Positions 59,455 to 64,000 of a stretch of DNA of 64,000 nucleotides are shown in pieces (positions within the stretch are counted from its first letter, which is position 1; the number at the start of each line of letters is the position of its first letter). The notes beneath the pieces were generated by a model. It made no database searches, had not been told where the DNA came from, and saw only the letters and a list, made by a program, of their open reading frames with translations. The DNA comes from Sphaerothrix gracilis (GTDB taxonomy: Bacteria; Cyanobacteriota; Cyanobacteriia; Phormidesmidales; Phormidesmidaceae), in assembly GCF_030405905.1 (NCBI RefSeq), contig NZ_JASATW010000021.1, positions 40,030-104,029 on the forward strand, in the 5' to 3' direction. Position numbers and translations under genes: made by a program.

Positions 59455-61959
59455 ATGCAGGGAACATCAATGGGACGTCAGCGGCCTGGGCCAACCGATC
59501 AGTCAGCGACTCACTCGCCAGTCCGCAGATTTGCTGTGCTGCTGGGGCTGACGGTGCTGGCAGGGGTAAGCGCGATCGCCTGGAAGTTCTCAGCCGGAGA
59601 GGCAGCTCCCCGACGGCTGGTGGATTTAGTCCCCGATAGGACGCGTCTGCTCACGGCGATCGCCAATCTGTCCGCTTTGCAGACGGGGGATCCAAGGGTG
59701 ACGCAGATCTATCCGGTCAGACCGGATATGCTGGCTGTCCGAATTGACACGGGCAAGATTGAGCGCGGCCAGCAGGTTCCCTACCGGTCCCAACCCGGCG
59801 ACAAAATTACCAATCCGGAAAAGGGCTGGCTGCAGCGGGATGGTGAGCTAATCGGCGCAGTGGTCGGGCCAGATCAGGACAGACTGACTCAGTTTGATCA
59901 GTTTTCCGGAGAAGCGATCGACACAGCGCTAGCCGATCAGCCCGCTACTTATATCGTCACAGGCTCAGGGCGTTCCCAGTCACCAGAGGCCGTCTATCGC
60001 AAGAGCAAGCCCACGGGCATGGCCTGGGTTGGTCCCTGGAAGTTCGAGTGGCCGATGGCCCATACCGTCTTTTTAGATCTACCCAACGATCTGAAGGTCG
60101 GTGAAACTTACACGGTTGATCTGACTGAGCTAGGGCTTGATCCCGTTGAGTTCGAGTATCAGCCTGACCAGATTCATAGCGAAGCCGTTCACGTGAACCA
60201 CTTAGGTTTTCGCCCCGACGATCCGGCTAAGGTAGGTTTTTTGTCCACCTGGCTGGGGAACGGCGAAAGTCTTGCCTATGGCGAGGGTCTGACTTTTTGG
60301 CTGGTCAATCAGTCTACTGCTGAAAAAGTCTATAGCGGTACGACCGCCCTTTCAGTGCCTGCCAACCGCTCTGAAGACAGGCGCCGCAACTACAACGGCA
60401 CCGATGTTTACAGAATGGACTTCAGCGACTTTACTGAACCAGGAACCTATCGGCTCTGCGTAGAGAAAATTGGCTGTTCTTTCAGTTTTGAAGTTGCAGA
60501 GGACGTTTGGCAGACCGCTTTCTACACCTCGGTGCGAGGGCTATACCACCAGCGCAGCGGCATTGAGCTAGGCCCCCCCTACACCGATCTAGAGCGTCCC
60601 CGTCCGTTTCACCCGGACGACGGCATGAAGATTTACCAGTCTACCTACACCCTGACCGAGAGCGGGGAAGGCTTAAAGCTGGGAGACTTGAGCACCCGCG
60701 AAGGCTTGCGAGCGGGGAATACGGGGGAACAGGTGCCCAATGCCTGGGGCGGCTGGTTCGATGCTGGGGACTGGGATCGGCGGATTCAGCATGTGGTGGC
60801 ATCACGACAGCTGATCGAGCTAGCCGAGCTGTTCCCGGACTACTTTGCTGAGGCCGATCTGAATTTACCGGAGTCGGACAATGCCCTGCCGGACGTGGTG
60901 GATGAGGCTCTGTGGAATCTGGATTTCTTCCGGCGACTGCAGGCTGAGGATGGGGGCATCAGCGGCGGCATTGAATCCGATCGGCCCCCGTCGAATTTTG
61001 CGGCGAGCTGGCAGGAGTTTTCAGACGCCTATGTTTACGGGCCGGATATGTGGTCGAGCTACCTTTATACCGGGGTAGCGGCCCAGGCGGCCCATCTGCT
61101 AGAGGACTATGACCCAGCGCGAGCCGCCACCTACCGCCAAAGTGCGCTGCGGGCAATGGCGTGGGCCGAGGCTGAGTATGCTGAAGCTGCAGACGTGGAC
61201 TGGCGGATTCGCAGCGAGCGCAACCTGGCGGCGGTGGAGCTGTACCGGGCTACGGGCGATCGCCGCTGGCACCAGCTTTTTCTTGACACTACTGCGTTCT
61301 CCGATCCGAAAGCTCGCGCTCGCAAGGGTAAGAGCCACGATCACATTGACGCCGCTTTTGTCTATGTCCGCCTGAGCGAGCTGCCGGTTGAGGCTGAAAT
61401 TCAGCAAAATGCCAGAGCCGCTCTGCTGCAGCTAGCCGACAGTCAAGTAAAAATTGTCAACGGCACGGGCTTCAACTGGGGCAAGTTTGACGCTTATGAA
61501 AACGTAGGCTGGGGCGGCAGCTTTGGCGCGCCGGAGGCTGTACAGCTTTTGCGGGCTCACGCGCTCACGGGCGATCGCCAGTATTTAGCGGCGGCAGTGC
61601 TAGCTAACCAGTTTTCTCTAGGCGCTAACCCAGACAACCTCACCTATACCACCGGCCTCGGCCACCGCTCACCCCAGCAGCCATTGGTAATCGATACTCA
61701 GGTGACCGGGCAGGCTCCCCCGCCGGGTATCACCGTCTACGGGCCGCTGGATCTGTGGCGCTTCAACGACTACTGGGTACCGAAGCGGCTCTTAGCTAAC
61801 CAGATGTCCCCTAACCCCTGGAAGTGGCCTACCGCTGAAGGCTACACCGATATCTTCCTGTATCCGGCAGTCAGCGAGTTCACCATTCACCAAACCCTGG
61901 GGCCAACCGCCTATGCCCGAGGCTACCTGGCAGCGCGGGACGAACTGGACGCTCAGTAA
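59455..61959 (+). CDS. Membrane-anchored GH9-family glycoside hydrolase (cellulase-like)
   Basis: Protein of 834 residues; ATG 59455 is used (a TTG is 9 bases upstream). A membrane helix near 22-44 (FAVLLGLTVLAGVSAIAW) follows a polar start. About 200 residues of unassigned N-terminal domain lead to an Ig-like domain (VHVNHLGFRPDDPAKVGFL, about 240-345) typical of GH9 enzymes. The catalytic barrel has GGWFDAGDWDRRIQ (Asp near 437-440), GHRSPQQP and the C-terminal Glu in AVSEFTIHQTLG (near 807). It may hydrolyse cellulose or a related beta-glucan outside the cell, or remodel the sheath. Confidence 0.88.
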   Translation: MQGTSMGRQRPGPTDQSATHSPVRRFAVLLGLTVLAGVSAIAWKFSAGEAAPRRLVDLVPDRTRLLTAIANLSALQTGDPRVTQIYPVRPDMLAVRIDTGKIERGQQVPYRSQPGDKITNPEKGWLQRDGELIGAVVGPDQDRLTQFDQFSGEAIDTALADQPATYIVTGSGRSQSPEAVYRKSKPTGMAWVGPWKFEWPMAHTVFLDLPNDLKVGETYTVDLTELGLDPVEFEYQPDQIHSEAVHVNHLGFRPDDPAKVGFLSTWLGNGESLAYGEGLTFWLVNQSTAEKVYSGTTALSVPANRSEDRRRNYNGTDVYRMDFSDFTEPGTYRLCVEKIGCSFSFEVAEDVWQTAFYTSVRGLYHQRSGIELGPPYTDLERPRPFHPDDGMKIYQSTYTLTESGEGLKLGDLSTREGLRAGNTGEQVPNAWGGWFDAGDWDRRIQHVVASRQLIELAELFPDYFAEADLNLPESDNALPDVVDEALWNLDFFRRLQAEDGGISGGIESDRPPSNFAASWQEFSDAYVYGPDMWSSYLYTGVAAQAAHLLEDYDPARAATYRQSALRAMAWAEAEYAEAADVDWRIRSERNLAAVELYRATGDRRWHQLFLDTTAFSDPKARARKGKSHDHIDAAFVYVRLSELPVEAEIQQNARAALLQLADSQVKIVNGTGFNWGKFDAYENVGWGGSFGAPEAVQLLRAHALTGDRQYLAAAVLANQFSLGANPDNLTYTTGLGHRSPQQPLVIDTQVTGQAPPPGITVYGPLDLWRFNDYWVPKRLLANQMSPNPWKWPTAEGYTDIFLYPAVSEFTIHQTLGPTAYARGYLAARDELDAQ

Positions 61960-61975
61960 TGGCGGCGTGGCCAGA

Positions 61976-62656
61976 TTACGCCGTTGGGGCAATGGGTGAA
62001 TCGCTGCCGGATGAGGCCGTTGCGGCTGTCAGTGGGGGGCGAATAGTCAGATAAATTGCCGCTCCCAGTACCGGAATCACTGGCAGCAGCCAAAGCCAGC
62101 GGCGATCGCTGATACCGCGCCGGGCCATGTCATCCCCCAGCAGTGCCGGAAACAGCAGCCAGAGCAGGCAGTAATCTAGACTCATGACGTGGATGAAGCG
62201 GCTGGTTTGCCACTGCTGGACAAAATCGTTCCAGTTGCCCTGGGTGAAGCCATAGGCTAGAAGAATGAAAGCGGCGATCGCCAGCAGTCCTCCTACCCAG
62301 CGAGAATCGACGAGTTTCAGCAGACTACTTTTTTCGCCTGTAAAGGTGGGCTGGGGGCGGCGCAGGGCCAGGTAAGGCAGCAGCAGAAAAGCGCCGACGC
62401 CGAAGGAACCGATCACAAACGGCCAGGCGGCTATTTTTTGTTCATGTCCATCAATCAGCACCACACAGGCATAGACTAGGGGCCAAATCCCCATCAGATT
62501 AAACAGGGCAACGATCAGCGGGTTAATACCGTCCCAGTCTCCGGTGGAGAGTCGCTGAATCAGCTCGAAGGTATCGGGCTGGTCGGGAGGCGCCAATAAA
62601 AAGGCGTAGAGAATGAATCCAATCCATAGAAGCATGAAGCTAATTTGTCTAACCAT
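61976..62656 (-). CDS. Multi-pass membrane protein, cyanobacterial type
   Basis: Protein of 226 residues with about six membrane helices (for example ISFMLLWIGFILYAFLLA, WPFVIGSFGVGAFLLLPYLA, WLWLLPVIPVLGAAIYLTI). A charged loop DDMARRGISDRRW lies before the last helix. The C-terminus is Ala/Ser-rich. No transport or enzyme motif is recognised; similar proteins in chloroplast-type lineages are uncharacterised. It converges on the GH9 gene and ends 16 bases from it. Confidence 0.65.
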   Translation of the reverse strand: MVRQISFMLLWIGFILYAFLLAPPDQPDTFELIQRLSTGDWDGINPLIVALFNLMGIWPLVYACVVLIDGHEQKIAAWPFVIGSFGVGAFLLLPYLALRRPQPTFTGEKSSLLKLVDSRWVGGLLAIAAFILLAYGFTQGNWNDFVQQWQTSRFIHVMSLDYCLLWLLFPALLGDDMARRGISDRRWLWLLPVIPVLGAAIYLTIRPPLTAATASSGSDSPIAPTA

Positions 62657-62842
62657 GAGTGACTAATAAGTTTTTCGCTGAATTATCAATCAACTTAAAG
62701 TGCGGCCCGCAAAGGCAGAGGTTGCCGTCTACGGTGTGTATGTACCAAGAAACCTGTTTTAGCGTAATAAGTTTGGGGATTTATTGTGTTCATTCCCCTG
62801 TTAGATCTACCGCTCTATCGCCCCGTTCACCGCTGTCAATCT

Positions 62843-63742
62843 ATGCACGTGAGCTACTTTCTCGAACTATACGAGTCTGGATATCGCGAATTTGAGGGGG
62901 TACATCTCCACGGAGCCAATTTAGACAGCCGTATCTTAGTTTCTGTGAACTTGGCCAAGGCCAATCTCACGGGAGCCTATCTGCGGCGCACCTTCTTGAC
63001 TCAGGCCAACCTCAGCCAGGCGGAACTGCACTGGGCTGATTTGAGCTACGTCAAGATGAGCGAAAGCCAGTTAATTTCAGCCGATTTAACCAAAGCCATC
63101 CTCAAAGGCGCTTTTTTAGTGAAAGCGAATCTGTCCGGCGCGCGCCTCAGCGGAGCCAACCTGCGGGGGGCCAATCTCAGAGATGCCAATCTGCGCAATG
63201 CCAATCTCTGCGGCGCTAATCTGCAGGGCGTCAACCTACGCGGCGCTAATCTATCGGGCGCTAACCTGTCCTGGGCTAACCTATCCGGGGCTCGCCTCAG
63301 CGGAGCGGAGCTAGACCAGACCCGTCTAGACAACGTCAATTTTGAAAACGCCTACCTCAACGGCCTCGATTTACAAAATCTCAACCTCAGCGGCATCAAT
63401 CTCAGCAGTGCCAAGCTCAACGGGGCCAATTTGCAGGGCGCTAACCTGGCGATCGCCAATTTAGCCCATGCCAGCCTCAGAGGGGTGAACCTGACGGAGG
63501 CCAACCTGGCCGGATCTAACCTGACCGAAGCCTCTCTCTGGAAAGCCCGCCTCGATCGCGCCAATCTGAGCCGTGCTGATTGCAGTCAGGCCAACCTCTA
63601 TGAAGCCTCCCTCACCGAAGCCCAACTGCACGATACCGACCTATCAGACGCCATTTTGCCAAATATTCTGACAGCCTATCCGTCAGCCGAGTCGTCTCCG
63701 GCAAATGCTGCTAGCCCTGTTCCGGTAGCGTTGCGGTTTTAG
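62843..63742 (+). CDS. Cytosolic pentapeptide-repeat protein
   Basis: Protein of 299 residues from the ATG at 62843; a GTG at 62786 adds 19 residues of unlikely composition. An N-terminal helix (HVSYFLELYESGYREFEGV) is followed by about 45 pentapeptide units built on A(N/D)L..: GANLRGANLRDANLRNANL, then GANLSGANLSWANLSG. It forms a long right-handed beta-helix with Leu in the core. No signal peptide. No partner is implied. The next gene follows after 2 bases. Confidence 0.88.
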   Translation: MHVSYFLELYESGYREFEGVHLHGANLDSRILVSVNLAKANLTGAYLRRTFLTQANLSQAELHWADLSYVKMSESQLISADLTKAILKGAFLVKANLSGARLSGANLRGANLRDANLRNANLCGANLQGVNLRGANLSGANLSWANLSGARLSGAELDQTRLDNVNFENAYLNGLDLQNLNLSGINLSSAKLNGANLQGANLAIANLAHASLRGVNLTEANLAGSNLTEASLWKARLDRANLSRADCSQANLYEASLTEAQLHDTDLSDAILPNILTAYPSAESSPANAASPVPVALRF

Positions 63743-63744
63743 TC

Positions 63745-64000
63745 ATGACTCAGCTCGGGGTGGTGCTGGTCACGGCCAGTTCTGAAACGGAAGCCAGCGC
63801 GATCGCTTCAGCTCTGGTGCAAGAGCGTTTGGCAGCCTGCGTCAGTCTCGTGCCTATCCAGTCGGTCTATCGCTGGCAGGGAGAAGTGCAGCAGGAGACA
63901 GAATGGCAGCTCATGATCAAAAGTGACCTAGCCCAGTTCACTGCTCTAGCTGAGCGGGTGCAGCAGCTTCATTCCTACGAGGTGCCTGAAATTATTGCCC
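63745..64000 (+). CDS. cutA: CutA1 divalent-cation tolerance protein (partial, runs off the right edge)
   Basis: The ATG at 63745 opens a frame that is still open at the end of the window (85 codons seen of roughly 105-110). Seen: VVLVTASSETEASAIASALV, ERLAACVSLVPIQSVYRW, QGEVQQETEWQLMIKSD and the start of the VHSYEVPEI segment. CutA1 is a very stable trimer linked to copper and heavy-metal tolerance. The gene starts 2 bases after the pentapeptide gene, so they are probably co-transcribed. Confidence 0.93.
   Translation, partial: MTQLGVVLVTASSETEASAIASALVQERLAACVSLVPIQSVYRWQGEVQQETEWQLMIKSDLAQFTALAERVQQLHSYEVPEIIA

Noticed and set aside
63046..63564. Two minus-strand ORFs opposite the pentapeptide protein
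   Set aside because: Repetitive Arg/Leu/Ala products that mirror the pentapeptide repeat; no independent support.
1..64000. CRISPR array, tRNA, transposase or prophage
   Set aside because: No regularly spaced direct repeats with unique spacers, no tRNA cloverleaf or transposase/integrase motif was recognised on either strand.

Overview
The window is chromosomal DNA from a cyanobacterium. The strongest markers are an adjacent aldehyde-deformylating oxygenase / acyl-ACP reductase pair (the alkane pathway, almost confined to cyanobacteria), an omega-3 acyl-lipid desaturase of the DesB type, many small families typical of cyanobacteria, and frequent GCGATCGC (HIP1) octamers. Base composition is moderately GC-rich. 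I see no rRNA, tRNA, CRISPR array, transposase or phage module. The gene mix fits a Leptolyngbya/Synechococcus-like lineage, but the genus cannot be fixed from this sequence alone.

Layout. 1-3.7 kb: a truncated HTH/NB-ARC/WD40 signalling protein transcribed leftwards, then a short NfeD-like gene. 3.7-6.8 kb: a small membrane protein, a folate-salvage ligase, and a large unassigned membrane protein combining pentapeptide-like repeats with a helix-hairpin-helix. 6.9-12.6 kb: trpF, folE, an SDR, accA, aar and ado, a block with the gene order seen around alkane genes in other cyanobacteria. 12.8-21.2 kb: a lone sugar-type ABC permease, an unknown membrane protein, purD, a PAS-adenylate cyclase, a sulfurtransferase and ftsH. 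22-27 kb: a peptidase with three tandem modules, a 55-residue gene with its own terminator, an M28 peptidase, lipA and a KirBac-like channel.

27.4-36.2 kb is richest in signalling: a P-loop ATPase translationally coupled to a TPR protein, a TRIC-family channel, dcd, a GAF protein, and a leftward three-gene unit (small protein, response regulator-flavin reductase fusion, cyclic-nucleotide-domain histidine kinase). 36.6-44.2 kb: desB, an OmpR-type regulator with rbsK, a secreted pentapeptide protein, a 56-residue Cys-containing gene, grxC, rnpB (RNase P RNA with a heptanucleotide-repeat insertion) and a GspE/PilB-like ATPase. 44.3-52 kb: a PhoX-like protein, purH, a MATE transporter and citrate synthase. 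52.1-53 kb: a TumE-like toxin/antitoxin pair next to a wrecked nucleotidyltransferase gene carrying a small palindromic repeat. 53-64 kb: an aldo/keto reductase, an M15 peptidase with an N-terminus like injection-system cargo, mnmH with a selD fusion (selenouridine in tRNA), a membrane-anchored GH9 cellulase-like enzyme, a pentapeptide protein and a truncated cutA.

How the genes work together. The housekeeping genes are scattered biosynthetic singles (Trp, folate, purine, fatty acid, lipoate, dCTP) as is usual in cyanobacteria. Functional units visible from spacing are ado/aar/accA, cyclase/sulfurtransferase, ATPase/TPR, kinase/regulator-reductase/small protein, regulator/rbsK, selD/mnmH and the TA locus. 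The best candidates for undescribed biology are the ATPase/TPR pair, the redox two-component operon, the pentapeptide/HhH membrane protein and the damaged three-gene TA locus.
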